NCBI RefSeq assembly: GCF_013170705.1 | Contig: NZ_CP033334.1 | Span: forward strand, 6,673,501 to 6,737,500 | Reading direction: 5' to 3' | DNA from: Mesorhizobium loti | Lineage (GTDB): Bacteria; Pseudomonadota; Alphaproteobacteria; Rhizobiales; Rhizobiaceae | DNA: 64,000 bases | Part shown: piece after piece, positions 1 to 11,490 of the stretch | Layout: every line of letters starts with the position of its first letter | How positions within the stretch are numbered: the first letter of the stretch is position 1 | The notes under the pieces: model-generated | Seen by the model: only the letters and a program-made list of their open reading frames with translations | Databases searched by the model: none | What the model was told of the DNA's origin: nothing | Made by a program: the position numbers and the translations under genes

Positions 1-699
1 GCGACCGGTCCTGCGCCTCTGCGCGCCAGTAAAGGCGCCTGCCTCGTGCCCGAAAAGTTCGCTATCGATGACGCTTTCGGGCAGCGCTCCACAATTCAGG
101 GCAACGAAGGGCTTCGTGCGTCGTTTGCTCCAGCGGTGAAGCAGATCCGCGACCACCTCCTTACCCGTGCCCGTCTCGCCTTCCACAAGGACATCCACAT
201 CGGTATCGGCGATCTGACGGAGAGTTTCGCGTAGTCGAATCATGGTCGGTGCCTCCCCGATCAGCGGGATATCGCCCGCAGATCGGACAACTGCATCCCT
301 AAGACGTCTGTTTTCCAGGACCAGGCGCCGTTTTTCCGAAGCGCGATGCAGCGTCACTAGAAGCCGGTCGTTCGCATAAGGCTTTGAGATAAAATCGTAG
401 GCGCCGTTCTTGACCGCGGCAACGGCTAGCTCGACGTCGCCATGCCCGGTGATGAGAACAACCGGAATGTCCGGGTCGATCGCCTTCACTCGCTCGAAGA
501 GCTGAAGGCCGTTCAGTCCGGGCATGCGGATGTCACTCACAACAGGGCCATCGAAGTTCTCGTCGATACTGGCGAGCGCGGCCTCGGCCGAACCGAACAC
601 GCTCGGTGAGAAGGAGGCAAGCTTCAGCATCTGCGTGGCTGCGCGGAGCAGATCCTCATTATCGTCAATAAAAATGACCGGTCCTGTTTCAGCATTCAT
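1..699 (-). CDS. dctD: DctD, sigma-54-dependent response regulator (3' end beyond window)
   Basis: Reading leftward from ATG at 699, 233 codons stay open to the window edge. The start is a receiver domain with acidic residues in [10 protein letters not shown], the phosphoacceptor aspartate in VVSDIRMPG and the conserved lysine in FISKPY. A sigma-54 AAA+ domain follows, with Walker A GETGTGKE and an intact GAFTGA loop; the rest of this domain and the DNA-binding domain lie outside the window. DctD activates dctA transcription with sigma-54 RNA polymerase when phosphorylated by DctB. The ATG overlaps the stop of the broken dctB (ATGA), so the pair formed one operon divergent from dctA. Whether the missing part is intact cannot be judged. 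Confidence 0.9.
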   Translation of the reverse strand, partial: MNAETGPVIFIDDNEDLLRAATQMLKLASFSPSVFGSAEAALASIDENFDGPVVSDIRMPGLNGLQLFERVKAIDPDIPVVLITGHGDVELAVAAVKNGAYDFISKPYANDRLLVTLHRASEKRRLVLENRRLRDAVVRSAGDIPLIGEAPTMIRLRETLRQIADTDVDVLVEGETGTGKEVVADLLHRWSKRRTKPFVALNCGALPESVIDSELFGHEAGAFTGAQRRRTGR

Positions 700-1872
700 G
701 CCGCGCGCCTCAGCTCGACCGTGAAGGAACTCCCTCTCTCCTGGCCGGCATCATCATGCCGCAACGAGCCGCCGAGCTCACGTGCGATCTCCTCCGAAAT
801 GACCAGGCCAAGACGGGACCCTTTTCCTTGTTGGTGATGAACGGCATGAAGAGGCTCCTGCGAATCTTGGGGGGCAAGGCCGAGGCCGTTGTCCCGATCG
901 GAAATAGCGACCATTTCCCCGTTATCGGCGAACGCTATCTCGACCCGGGGCTCCGGTTGATCCTTCAGAGCGTCAAGCACGGTCTGGAGAAGGTTGACGA
1001 GGATCTGCTCCAGTCGCATGCGGTTTGCCATGACAATTGGAGATGGATCAATCCGCTTTCGTTCTATCGTCACCCCGGAATCGCGAATTCGGACTGAAAG
1101 AAGCGACAGGGCGTCGTCGATCACGTCTTCCGCCAGTATCGGTTCCATCGATCCACTGGCGCGGCGGGAGAAGGACCTTAGCGTTTCGGTGATCGTGCCG
1201 ATCCTGCCGGTCATGGCGGCTATCGAGGTCAGATTCTCGCCGGTACCTTGCGACCGGCCGGCCCCAAGAAGACGCGCGGCATTTTCAGCATGGGTGCGGA
1301 TTGCGGCGATCAGCTGGTTGACCTCGTGGGTGACCCCGGCTGTTCTCTGTCCCGAGATTGACAAGCGGTTCGCCTGGGCGAGTTCATTGCGCAGGCGCGC
1401 ACTCTTGCCTCTGCGTTCTCTCGCTCGGCGATCTCACCGGCGAGCGCTTCGTTCGAGCGTTGGAGCTCCGCAGTGCGCAGTTCAACGCGATGCTCCAGTT
1501 CCGCATTCAGGAACACAAGCACTTTCTGCCGCTGCCGGGCCGCCCGGCCCCTCCGATCCATCGACCCGGCTCGACAGATAGAGCCCCGGCCGTGCGCTAA
1601 CCGTGCCGAGCGCGTATTGCATAGCCGCGTCGTCCGCCATGGCCTCGGTGCAGGACGAGCGGAATCACTCGCTGCTTCTCGACCTCCCCTTTCAAACTGT
1701 CGGCCGCAAGTGGGAACGCGGCAAGAGCACGGTCGCGTAGGGCATACTGTGCTCTGGTGCCGGCGATGCGGCCCGTTGCAAAGACCACTAAACAGAGCGC
1801 TGCACCAAGAATTGCAAGCAAAACCGCAAGCCAGACAGATCGACCGCCAGCCATCTGCCAGGGAAGACCCAT
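696..1872 (-). pseudogene. dctB: Broken DctB, C4-dicarboxylate sensor kinase
   Basis: Pieces of a DctB-type histidine kinase lie in order but in different frames. From ATG at 1872 comes an N-terminal membrane segment (SVWLAVLLAILGAALCLVV) and the start of the periplasmic domain, then a frame change near 1640. About 200 residues of periplasmic sensor and the second membrane segment are missing, and the reading joins a coiled-coil linker (about 1430-1550). After another frame shift near 1395, an open stretch of 222 codons carries the H box (TAGVTHEVNQ) and the HATPase domain (DNGLGL, GSRLGLVISEE). DctB normally senses succinate, malate and fumarate together with DctA. This copy cannot make a working sensor. 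Confidence 0.88.
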
Positions 1873-1949
1873 GGGGCGCGCTGGAAGGCGCCGTTGCCTA
1901 TGTCTTCTTCTGCCATCGCATTCTTCAGACCGATCATTGACGAACCATA

Positions 1950-1997
1950 GTGCGGGGTTCCGCCAGAAGGGAAAGCGATCAGTGCGGAAAACCACAC
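1950..1997 (+). promoter_or_regulatory. Two tandem DctD-type upstream activator sites for dctA
   Basis: Two imperfect dyads with GTGCGG left halves occur at 1950-1964 (GTGCGGGGTTCCGCC) and 1982-1997 (GTGCGGAAAACCACAC). Their starts are 32 bases apart, about three helical turns, and they lie roughly 96 and 129 bases upstream of the expected dctA start. This matches the tandem DctD-binding sites known upstream of rhizobial dctA. No TGT-N10-ACA NifA site was seen in the same stretch. Confidence 0.6.
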
Positions 1998-2058
1998 AAT
2001 CTAACTGCGCAAATTGTAGCAAATACCCGAGACTCCTACGAATTCAGCGTTTCTTGGC

Positions 2059-2074
2059 TTGGCACGGCTCTTGC
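2059..2074 (+). promoter_or_regulatory. Sigma-54 (-24/-12) promoter of dctA
   Basis: TTGGCACGGCTCTTGC matches the RpoN consensus at every conserved base (TGGCAC, five bases, TTGC). Transcription should begin near 2086, leaving an untranslated leader of about 85 bases before dctA at 2171. Tandem activator dyads sit just upstream. Confidence 0.9.
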
Positions 2075-2170
2075 GACCAACATCGCAGCAGCGTTTGACC
2101 GGAGCGCCGCGATGGGAGAAGCCGCGGGGAGGAAGAGCCCGCCCGACCCGGTCAGGGAGAGAAAACTTAC

Positions 2171-3604
2171 ATGTTGGCCCCACTGCCCCCCAGCGCAAAA
2201 CGCGCACCCCGCAAAACCCTTTGTGGCAAGCCTTACGTGCAGGTGCTTGTCGCAATCATCCTCGGAGTTGCAGTTGGCCATTTTTATCCGCAAATCGGAG
2301 AAAACCTGAAGCCCCTCGGCGATGCCTTCATCAAGCTAGTCAAGATGATCATCGCGCCCGTCATTTTTCTGACTGTGGCGACTGGAATTGCCGGCATGAG
2401 CGATCTTCAGAAGGTCGGCCGTGTTGCCGGCAAGGCGATGGTCTATTTCTTCACCTTCTCGACGCTCGCACTTATCGTCGGCCTCATCGTCGGCAATGTC
2501 ATTCAGCCTGGCGCCGGCCTCAACATCGATCCGATCTCGCTCGACGTCCAGGCCGTCAGTGGCTATGCCTCAAAGGCCCATGAGCAGTCCGTGACCGGCT
2601 TCCTGATGAACATGATCCCGACCACGATTGTCGGCGCCTTTGTGGAAGGCGACATTCTACAGGTATTGTTCTTCTCCGTCCTCTTCGGCATCTCGCTGGC
2701 GATGGTCGCAGAATCGGGCAAATCGGTTCTTTCCTTCCTTCAGGACCTCACTGCACCGGTTTTCAAATTGGTCAGCATCCTGATGAAAGCCGCGCCGTTC
2801 GGCGCTTTCGGAGCAATGGCCTTCACGATAGGCAAATATGGCATCGGCTCGGTGGCCAACCTTGCGATGCTGGTCGGGACCTTCTATCTCACGGCCTTCC
2901 TCTTCGTGTTCGGGGTTCTCGGCGCAGTCTGTCGTTACAATGGCTTCTCGATCTTTTCTCTTATCCGCTACATCAAGGAAGAGCTGCTGCTGGTCCTCGG
3001 AACGTCCTCCTCCGAGGCCGCGCTGCCCTCTCTCATGGAGAAAATGGAGAAGGCCGGCGCCAAGCGCTCGGTCGTGGGCCTGGTCATCCCGACCGGATAT
3101 TCCTTCAATCTGGATGGCACCAATATCTACATGACCCTTGCGGCCCTTTTCATCGCGCAGGCGACGAATACGGATTTGTCAGTTAGCGATCAGGTCCTCC
3201 TGTTGCTCGTCGCGATGCTTTCCTCGAAGGGTGCAGCAGGTGTCACAGGTGCCGGCTTCGTCACGTTGGCCGCTACGCTCTCGGTAGTGCCGGCTGTTCC
3301 CGTTGCTGGAATGGCGCTGATCCTTGGCGTCGACCGCTTCATGTCGGAATGCAGGGCACTCACGAATTTGGTCGGTAACGCGGTGGCATCGCTCGTCGTC
3401 GCCCGCTGGGAAGGCGAATTGGACCAGGCGCAATTGGAAGCTGCCTTCTGCGGCCACCAGCCTGCCGAGACATCAACCGGCCAGCCACTGATAGTGCCCG
3501 CGCCGGGCGAGTCGGCAGCATCGCTACCGATTGAAGCGCCTGGCTGGTCGCAAACGCCGGACAATCGAGCCGCGGGTTCCAAACAGAACCTCGCGGGCCG
3601 ATGA
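2171..3604 (+). CDS. dctA: DctA, C4-dicarboxylate:cation symporter
   Basis: The 477-residue protein belongs to the DAACS family (proton or sodium-coupled dicarboxylate symporters of the inner membrane). It carries succinate, malate and fumarate, the carbon source of nitrogen-fixing bacteroids. Membrane segments begin at about residue 18 ([16 protein letters not shown]). The family motifs [11 protein letters not shown] (serine-rich re-entrant loop), [16 protein letters not shown] and [12 protein letters not shown] are intact. The C-terminal 45 residues are rich in Pro, Ser and Ala and look free in the cytoplasm. The start is supported by GGGAGA upstream. The gene is divergent from dctBD and read from a sigma-54 promoter. 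Confidence 0.96.
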   Translation: MLAPLPPSAKRAPRKTLCGKPYVQVLVAIILGVAVGHFYPQIGENLKPLGDAFIKLVKMIIAPVIFLTVATGIAGMSDLQKVGRVAGKAMVYFFTFSTLALIVGLIVGNVIQPGAGLNIDPISLDVQAVSGYASKAHEQSVTGFLMNMIPTTIVGAFVEGDILQVLFFSVLFGISLAMVAESGKSVLSFLQDLTAPVFKLVSILMKAAPFGAFGAMAFTIGKYGIGSVANLAMLVGTFYLTAFLFVFGVLGAVCRYNGFSIFSLIRYIKEELLLVLGTSSSEAALPSLMEKMEKAGAKRSVVGLVIPTGYSFNLDGTNIYMTLAALFIAQATNTDLSVSDQVLLLLVAMLSSKGAAGVTGAGFVTLAATLSVVPAVPVAGMALILGVDRFMSECRALTNLVGNAVASLVVARWEGELDQAQLEAAFCGHQPAETSTGQPLIVPAPGESAASLPIEAPGWSQTPDNRAAGSKQNLAGR

Positions 3605-4028
3605 AATCAAGAATCCCGAAATGCGGTGGGTGCGAAATCATGTGCGCCTTGCGAAGGACTCGCACCGGTCACGACACACAAGCCATCGATGAACCGCTTA
3701 ATGCTTCCGAAGATTGCGAAGGTTCGTGAACCGGGCGCGGAGCTCGATCGGAGGCCGCCGCGGTCAACTCTCGTCGGCACGGCTGAACAATTCGCCAACG
3801 CTCTACGCAACGAAAGCGACCTTGGCATAGAGGAATCAATGATCTATGGGCATCGATGATGTCGAAGACGATCGGATGGCGCGTGGGTTCTACGTTTCGG
3901 CTGCTCCCTCGCGCCACGCCACGACAAGAATTCCGCTAGCGAACAGGATCAATGCAGGAATGACAGATTTTACTGAATCTTACCTTTACCGGGTTTCTTC
4001 CTGATGTCGTTTTGATCAGAGTCGGACA
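3605..4028 (+). other. Intergenic region dctA-fixV, no gene recognised
   Basis: Short open frames occur on both strands but none has recognisable motifs or a convincing ribosome site. The last 70 bases are AT-richer than the surroundings and presumably hold the promoter of the downstream LacI-family gene. No -24/-12 element and no FixK-type TTGAT-N4-ATCAA box was seen. Confidence 0.4.
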
Positions 4029-5060
4029 ATGGCGAAGCGACCCATAATTGCTGATATCGCCCGGGAAGCCGGGGTCAGTGTTGCCACCGTTGACCGAGTT
4101 CTGAATGCCCGTCATCCGGTGCGGGAGGAGACTGCGCGGCGGGTCTTAGCGGCGGCACAGGCCATCGGATATCACGCCGCAGGTCTCATCAAGCAGCGCC
4201 TGCAGCGGGACCTGCCGCAATATCGGCTTGGCTTCATCCTGAGAAAACCGGCTCACCACTTCTACCAAGGATTAGCGCGTGAGGTCGAAGCGGCGGTCAA
4301 CGCGGCGAATTGCTTCCATGGCACTTCGCTCATCGAATTCGCGCCGTCGCACATGCCGTGCGACCTTATTCCACTGCTCAAGGAATTCGGCGCGCGCTGC
4401 CACGCGATCGCCATGGTGGCGCCGGACCATCCGGCGATCACGGCAGCCGTCCAAGAACTCAAGGCGAAAGGCATCCCCGTTTTCTCGCTGCTTTCCGATT
4501 TCGCGGAAGGTGTTCGTGAGGGCTATATCGGCCTCGATAACCGCAAGGTCGGGCGGACGACAGCGTGGATGTTTTCAAAGATCGCAAGAAGGCCGGGAAA
4601 GGTGGCGGTTTTTGTCGGCAGCCACCGTTTTCAGGGGCAGGAGCTGCGGGAGGCCGGCTTTCGCTCCTATTTCCGTGAGAATGCACCGACATTCGAGCTG
4701 CTCGATCCGCTCGTGAACCTTGAGGCACGGCAGATCACCTACGAGGTCACGCTGGACCTCATGCAACGGGAACCCGAACTCACCGGCTTTTATGTGGCCG
4801 GCGGAGGTATGGAGGGAGCGATTTCCGCGCTCCGTGAAGAAGGCGAAAGCCGGGGTCTCGTCGCGATCGTTAATGAGATCACGCCGGAGTCGCGGGCAGC
4901 ACTCGCAGATGGCATGATCACGATGTCGGTCGCCACACCCCAGCGCCTGCTTTGCCAGGAACTGATGACGCTAATGGCCAAGGCCATCAAGGTCGGCACT
5001 TCGGAGACGCTTGGGCAGACTTTTCTGCCGTTCGAAATCTATCTGCCCGAAAACATCTGA
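4029..5060 (+). CDS. fixV: LacI/GalR-family regulator, probable FixV
   Basis: This 343-residue protein has an N-terminal LacI helix-turn-helix (IADIAREAGVSVATVDRVL, residues 7-25), a hinge helix region, and a periplasmic-binding-type effector domain from about residue 65 to the end, of the kind that binds sugars. It lies directly upstream of nifA in the same direction. In Mesorhizobium loti R7A a LacI/GalR-family activator named FixV is needed for symbiotic expression of nifA2, and the location and family match. The name is therefore an inference from family and context. It would be an activator, unlike most LacI proteins. Confidence 0.85.
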   Translation: MAKRPIIADIAREAGVSVATVDRVLNARHPVREETARRVLAAAQAIGYHAAGLIKQRLQRDLPQYRLGFILRKPAHHFYQGLAREVEAAVNAANCFHGTSLIEFAPSHMPCDLIPLLKEFGARCHAIAMVAPDHPAITAAVQELKAKGIPVFSLLSDFAEGVREGYIGLDNRKVGRTTAWMFSKIARRPGKVAVFVGSHRFQGQELREAGFRSYFRENAPTFELLDPLVNLEARQITYEVTLDLMQREPELTGFYVAGGGMEGAISALREEGESRGLVAIVNEITPESRAALADGMITMSVATPQRLLCQELMTLMAKAIKVGTSETLGQTFLPFEIYLPENI

Positions 5061-5065
5061 AAAAC

Positions 5066-5081
5066 TGATAAAATACTATCA
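5066..5081. promoter_or_regulatory. Inverted repeat just after fixV
   Basis: TGATAAAATACTATCA has perfect 5-base arms around a 6-base spacer. It begins 6 bases after the fixV stop in the fixV-nifA gap. It lacks the GC-rich stem and T run of a terminator. It may be an operator, but no binding data can be read from sequence. Confidence 0.3.
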
Positions 5082-5122
5082 TGAGAGGCCTAATTTCCTT
5101 TCGTCGATGAAAGAAAAGCAGC

Positions 5123-5146
5123 GGGAGTTTGGTTGACTCAACTCCC
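5123..5146. promoter_or_regulatory. Inverted repeat upstream of nifA, candidate operator or hairpin
   Basis: GGGAGTT and AACTCCC form 7-base arms around a 10-base centre that itself holds TTGACTCAA, a perfect 9-base dyad. It lies 63 bases after fixV and about 550 bases before nifA. It could be a binding site for the upstream LacI-family protein or a weak terminator of fixV; no T run follows. Confidence 0.35.
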
Positions 5147-5692
5147 TCATTCCGGTCTCGTTTAACAAAGAATGATTGCTGCGCGGCGGAATCCAGTCAG
5201 CCGAGAACGATGACCCGCACTTCATGGAAGAGAAAGGAAAGCCATGCGTCGAGCATCGCTCCGCTTTGCGATCTACCGCATAGCGCCGCCCCAACTTGCC
5301 AAGGCCGCACTTGCCCGCGGCCCGGGCCTGACTGGCAGCGACATTAACTATCATCCCGACGGCAATCTCCTTACTCGCGAAAAACCCGCTGCAGACGTCC
5401 GTCTCGCTGGCGGACCAATCGTTACGACTGTCTCCATCAACGCCTTTTTGTGCTTCAATGAATCCCGGCGTGCCAGATCAAGGCAAGCAAACTCGTCGAT
5501 TGTGCGGCGGCCTGCGGAGCGAAGACGCCGACGAATGCGATTCGCCATGGACATCCACGCGCTGGACGACCGGCGCACTTGCCTCGGGCATCGATTTCAT
5601 GGCGCGAGATGGATGATCACATGCAACACGATGCTCGCAACTCCGAGCAAAGTGCCAGGCGGATCTCGTCACGCTGCATATCGCTTCGAAAA
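5147..5692 (+). other. Long leader region upstream of nifA
   Basis: About 550 bases separate fixV from the chosen nifA start. A 150-codon open frame (5244-5696) has no recognisable motif and arginine-rich, shadow-like composition, so I do not call it a gene. The region presumably holds the nifA promoter and leader. No canonical sigma-54 element is visible. Confidence 0.35.
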
Positions 5693-7435
<1,743 letters not shown>

Positions 7436-7655
7436 ACGAGCTGTCGAACTTTCGATATGTGGCGGCCGCGCGACAGAGCGAGCGAGGCGAATAGCTGGGT
7501 CAAATCAAGGGTTGGTTCATTCGGCACGGACCTCCGCGAGGCGGTCCAGCCCCCTACCGGCGCCAAGAACGGCCCGCACGGCCGCCCGATCAAGTTGGTT
7601 GGGAACGCAGCACCGTTATGGTCGCTCTGTCGGTCCTGTCGATCGGCTCTGCGAA

Positions 7656-8168
7656 CTAGTGCAATGAGGATTTGCCTGTGTAAAACCAGTTCGCCGGGTA
7701 GCCGGGCAGTGCGCCGGCGTTGTCGACGGAGTTCGCGTTGGAACCGTCCCTGTAGTACCCCACCGTCTGAAAGATGAAGCTATTGCGTTCGATATCAACG
7801 AGAGCGATGACGTGCGGCCTCCACCCTAATCTCGGATCGAAATCGTTCGTCGGATCCTGGAAACGTGAGTCAACGCCCGCGGTCAGGTAATCCTTGCTGC
7901 CGTTCGCCGAATCCGCAGAGCATGTTATTGTTTTCCCCAAAAACGTGCGGTTTGTCGCGGCTTCTGTCACCGGAGAGTTCGTGCATGCCTTATCACCGTA
8001 GGGTCGGTGATCGCCCTCGCGGGCTAAAGATTGAGAGTCGCCTCGACAAGCGTCGGTTCTGTCACTGCGGTCAGGTCCCACGCTCACATCGTGCCGCTCA
8101 TTTTCGATTGCTTCGGGAGTTGGTTGACCCCTAAGAAACTGTTTTAGCTGCAGGATAAGCTTTCTCAT
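7656..8168 (-). CDS. Hypothetical protein, 170 residues
   Basis: Starting at ATG 8168, preceded by GGGAG at good spacing, the frame encodes MRKLILQLKQF and ends in WFYTGKSSLH. The C-terminal half looks like a folded domain (GWRPHVIALVDIERNSFIFQ, then a Gly- and Asn-rich stretch) with two cysteines nearby. The first third is polar and rich in Arg, Asp and Ser. No family was recognised. The frame is open further upstream to 8444, but that extension is arginine-rich and overlaps an IS110 scrap, so it is left out. It stands alone, convergent with nifA. Confidence 0.5.
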   Translation of the reverse strand: MRKLILQLKQFLRGQPTPEAIENERHDVSVGPDRSDRTDACRGDSQSLAREGDHRPYGDKACTNSPVTEAATNRTFLGKTITCSADSANGSKDYLTAGVDSRFQDPTNDFDPRLGWRPHVIALVDIERNSFIFQTVGYYRDGSNANSVDNAGALPGYPANWFYTGKSSLH

Positions 8169-8379
8169 TGCAGTCTCCCGATGCTGCCGCGACGAAGCAC
8201 TTCGTATACCGCTCACCGAGCCATTGCGGTAATCGTTTGCCGTTATGAATGCATTTGCCGGATGGATGTTTTCACGTGCTCTTCGCCCTGCTGCCTTCAG
8301 TGACGGGCGGGACCGCGGCGGCCTGCACTTGGCGACATTCGACGCGCGAAGCCGCTGGACGAGGACGTTGGCGATGCCC

Positions 8380-8617
8380 GCGCAGGACTGCCAGCTTGTA
8401 GCCAAAGGGCCATTGGGCCGATGCAGTGACCAACTGGCCAGCACGGCTCTCCGAGGCGGCTTATTCGCTGCTCGTGCTCAGCAAGAAAGGGTCGGGCCTC
8501 AGAGCGTGGGGCATGAACGTCGCCAACTGCGCAGTATGCCTCCGGCCTTTGTTGCTGTTGCCCGCGCGCTCGCCGTCATTCTGCGTCGCATGAGAGGTCG
8601 GTCTCGTCCAGCAACAC
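8380..8617 (+). pseudogene. IS110-family transposase 3' scrap
   Basis: Frames together give AYSLLVLSKKGSG, LRAWGMNVA and FVAVARALAVILRRM, the end of an IS110-family (IS116/IS902-type) transposase, whose usual ending is LRAWGMNVAKRRG then ALARRLAVI. A frame shift lies near 8510. Only the last 70 or so codons remain. A larger relic of the same family is at 31.2-32 kb. Confidence 0.6.
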
Positions 8618-8849
8618 AAGCTTCGCCGGACCCGCGAAGGCAGGCGCTCAAGGCGCTTTGGCTGATCCGCACCGACTGCTCACCTCCGTTCAAGGATTTT
8701 GAATCAGCACCAAAGCAACTGTCACATGACCATCGAGTCATCATCACAGGACATGCTGTAGTTGCAGCTCGGTCGGCTGGTCCGTAAAAACAGATCGGGA
8801 TCATCGTCGGCCCGTAGTCCGAGATATTCGACTTCTCTGTAGCCGGCGG

Positions 8850-9450
8850 CTAGGATGGCGTCGCCTCTCGCAGTGCCTTGGCCAGCCTCTCGGCCGCTTT
8901 AACAGTATTTCGCTTTGGGGGATCGCCACGCGCTGCGCGGCCGGCAGCTGAGAATTGCGATCGCCCATCCATGGCTTTGCGCCTTTTCGGAAAGGCGATG
9001 ATCTCGAGAAAGCGGGCAGAACGGCGCACGAGTTTCAACTGCTGGAAATCTTTCTCGCCAAGAAGGCCGGACCAGCAGCGGTCTGGAAAAGAGCTTCGTC
9101 ACCAATCGCGCCACGCCGTCGCCGAACGCGACGCACAGCCTTCGCTCACCCCGCTCACCGCGACAGCGGTGGCAACCACTCGAGATACATCTCTCTTGCG
9201 GCGCGTAAAGCATCCGGCGCCTAGCAGCTTGGCAGCATCCTCATGCTCCGTGGGTGGATAGGCGGCAACGTCGGCGGCGGTCGTTGAACTGCTTCGCGAA
9301 GAGGTAAGGATCACCCGGTCGGCGCGTTGAAGTGCGGCGCGCACCAGGCTGAGAGGGCCTTCATGCAAGGGCGCGACCTTCATGCCCAGCCTGCCATGCC
9401 GCCACGGATTTGCGCGACTCGGTGGCGGTCCGGACGACCCGTGTGCTCAT
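8850..9450 (-). pseudogene. panC: Decayed PanC, pantothenate synthetase
   Basis: Beginning with ATG at 9450 overlapping the panB stop (ATGA), the first codons read [17 protein letters not shown] like PanC starts. After a frame change come APLHEGPLSLVRAALQRADRV (about 9310-9383; MGALHEGH in working enzymes) and ATAVAVSGVSEG. After further shifts come LVTKLFSRPL, DFQQL and KLVRRSARF. At least three frame shifts and substitutions in the ATP-binding HIGH-type motif show it is dead. PanC joins pantoate to beta-alanine, so the local pantothenate route lacks its last step and must rely on a copy elsewhere. Confidence 0.85.
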
Positions 9451-10343
9451 GTCGCTTCTCCTCCTTTGATGGCTTTCGGTTCATCGCCGAAGACATGTTC
9501 GGCCGCCGGAAACCGGCGCTCCTTCACGTCGCACGCGTAGGCCTCGATCGCTGCCGAAGCGACCTCTCCCAGTTCGACATAGCGCTTGACGAATTTCGGC
9601 CGGAAGTCGCCGAACAGGCCCAGCATGTCGTCGACGACCAGGATCTGCCCGTCGCAGGCCGCGGAGGCGCCGATGCCGATCGTCGGGATTGGGATTTCCT
9701 CGGTGATGCGGCGGGCGAGCGGTTCGGGCACTTTTTCCAGTACGACGGAAAAGGCGCCAGCCTCGCTAACCGCAAGAGCATCGCGCCAAATGCGCTCGGC
9801 ATCCTCGCCCCTGCCCTGCACGCGATATCCGCCAAACACGTTGACCGCCTGCGGCGTCAGGCCGACATGCGCCATGACCGGGATTCCGCGCGCTGTGAGG
9901 AAGCGGATCGTCTCGGCGGTCGTCGCGCCGCCCTCGAGCTTGACCGCAGCGCATCCGGTCTCCGCCATAAGGCGCGCGGAATTGCGGAAGGCCTGCTCTA
10001 GGCTTTCTTCGTACGAGCCGAACGGCATGTCGACGAACAGGAGCGCCCGCTCCATTCCCCGCCGAACCGCCTTGGCGTGCATGATCACCATATCGAGCGT
10101 GACACCGAGCGTGGAGGGAAGGCCGTGGAGAACCATGCCGACGCTGTCGCCGACAAGAACGACGTCGCAGTGGCCGTCAACCAACCTTGCGACCGGCGTG
10201 GTGTAGGCCGTCAGGCAGACCAGCGGCGTGCTGCCCTTTCGCGCACGGATGTTCGGCGGCGTGATCGCCTTGACGACACCAGCGGCGCTCAATCCACGTC
10301 TCTCCTCACCCAACGTCACCCCGGCCAGTGTCGCGTTTGGCAT
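9447..10343 (-). CDS. panB: PanB, 3-methyl-2-oxobutanoate hydroxymethyltransferase
   Basis: This 298-residue enzyme makes ketopantoate from alpha-ketoisovalerate and methylene-tetrahydrofolate in the cytoplasm, the first committed step of pantothenate synthesis. Family motifs are intact: [27 protein letters not shown] (metal-binding Asp), [29 protein letters not shown] and TIGIGAS. It is somewhat longer than usual at the N terminus (about 25 residues); an internal start is possible. It is divergent from the NadQ-type regulator gene and was followed by panC, now broken. panD lies 10 kb away on the other strand. Confidence 0.95.
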   Translation of the reverse strand: MPNATLAGVTLGEERRGLSAAGVVKAITPPNIRARKGSTPLVCLTAYTTPVARLVDGHCDVVLVGDSVGMVLHGLPSTLGVTLDMVIMHAKAVRRGMERALLFVDMPFGSYEESLEQAFRNSARLMAETGCAAVKLEGGATTAETIRFLTARGIPVMAHVGLTPQAVNVFGGYRVQGRGEDAERIWRDALAVSEAGAFSVVLEKVPEPLARRITEEIPIPTIGIGASAACDGQILVVDDMLGLFGDFRPKFVKRYVELGEVASAAIEAYACDVKERRFPAAEHVFGDEPKAIKGGEAT

Positions 10344-10469
10344 ATTTTTGTCGAGGTGCGAAGAGGTAAAATCGCCAGAGCGCGTGGTGTTGACGCGACG
10401 GGTGGTATGATAAAGAACAGAACTAAATCGGTTTAGACAGGCGGAGCTCTGCCAAGTAGGTCAGGAACT

Positions 10470-11426
10470 ATGGATCAGGCAAAGGGACCAAGGAAAGGCA
10501 GAGTCACAGGCAAGACCAACGACGTCAACGCGGACCTCATCGCAGTCGTCGTTGCCGTGAACGACGCAGGACCTTGTGTTCTGACCATCGAACAGGGGGA
10601 CACCCTTCCCTCGGGCCCGTTTGAGCTCGCTCATCGTTCGCTCCAGTCGGGCCTCAGGGCATGGGTGGAACTGCAGACCGGTCAGCCTCTCGGTTATATC
10701 GAGCAGCTCTACACCTTCGCCGATCGCGATCGGATCGGCGCCAACGAACGCGTGATCTCGATTAGCTATCTCGCACTCACCCGCGAAGACGATGCGGGCG
10801 CCTCGGGCAGGCGCAGCTGGGCCAGCTGGTACGACTATTTCCCCTGGGAGGATCATCGCTCCGGCAGGCCTTCGATGCTGGAAGAACTGTGGCCGCGCCT
10901 TATCGAATGGGCGGACGGCGCGGACGACGGCGCGACGCGCTTCGATCGCCGCCGGCGAGCGGCGGTCGCCTTTGCCTTGGACGACCGGGCATGGAACGAA
11001 GAGCTCGCGCTGCAGCGCTATGAGCTGCTGTATGAGGCCGCCCTGGTAGAGGAAGCAAAACGCGGCGGAGATTCGGCCATCCTCGCTCCGGTGCCGGGCA
11101 GATCGATGAGCGCCGATCATCGCCGCATTCTGGCCACGGCTATTGCGCGGCTGCGCTCCAAGATCAAATACCGGCCTGTTGTGTTCGAACTGATGCCGCC
11201 GCTCTTCACGCTTTTACAGCTACAAAGAACCGTGGAGGCGCTCTCCGGCAGGCTCATCAACAAGCCGAACTTTCGCCGGCTCATAGAGCAGCAGGAGCTG
11301 GTTGAGAAGACCGGGGCGACGACCGCCGAGACCGGCGGCCGGCCGGCGCAGCTCTACCGCTTCCACCATGCTATTCTAGACGAGAGGCCTGTGGCCGGCA
11401 CAAAATTGCCGCTCGCACGGGCTTGA
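10470..11426 (+). CDS. nadQ: NadQ-type Nudix-related transcriptional regulator
   Basis: The 318-residue protein begins with a Nudix-like domain (residues 20-140, with AVVVAVND and Tyr-rich ISYLALTR) that lacks a catalytic Nudix box. It ends in a winged-helix part ([33 protein letters not shown]). This matches the COG4111 family, predicted by comparative genomics to repress nadABC in alpha-proteobacteria. It sits just upstream of nadABC in the same direction, and a long inverted repeat between them is the likely operator. It should sense an NAD-related metabolite, by analogy with NrtR; the ligand is not known from sequence. Confidence 0.8.
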   Translation: MDQAKGPRKGRVTGKTNDVNADLIAVVVAVNDAGPCVLTIEQGDTLPSGPFELAHRSLQSGLRAWVELQTGQPLGYIEQLYTFADRDRIGANERVISISYLALTREDDAGASGRRSWASWYDYFPWEDHRSGRPSMLEELWPRLIEWADGADDGATRFDRRRRAAVAFALDDRAWNEELALQRYELLYEAALVEEAKRGGDSAILAPVPGRSMSADHRRILATAIARLRSKIKYRPVVFELMPPLFTLLQLQRTVEALSGRLINKPNFRRLIEQQELVEKTGATTAETGGRPAQLYRFHHAILDERPVAGTKLPLARA

Positions 11427-11432
11427 CACCAC

Positions 11433-11480
11433 TTATAGTCACAACGATTATATAGGCCTTATAATCGCGTTGACTATAAC
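11433..11480 (+). promoter_or_regulatory. Long inverted repeat, candidate NadQ operator and nadA promoter
   Basis: Two 20-base arms (TTATAGTCACAACGATTATA at 11433-11452 and its near mirror ending at 11479, GTTGACTATAA) flank a centre containing AGGCCT. The sequence TATAAT inside the right arm (11460-11465) could serve as a -10 box. The repeat fills the gap between the regulator gene and nadA and ends just before the nadA ribosome site, so binding would block initiation. Confidence 0.65.
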
Positions 11481-11490
11481 TGGAGGCTCG

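Noticed and set aside
994..1581. Plus-strand frame of 195 codons opposite dctB
   Set aside because: It mirrors the dctB remains, is very rich in Arg and Ser, and has no motif: an antisense shadow.
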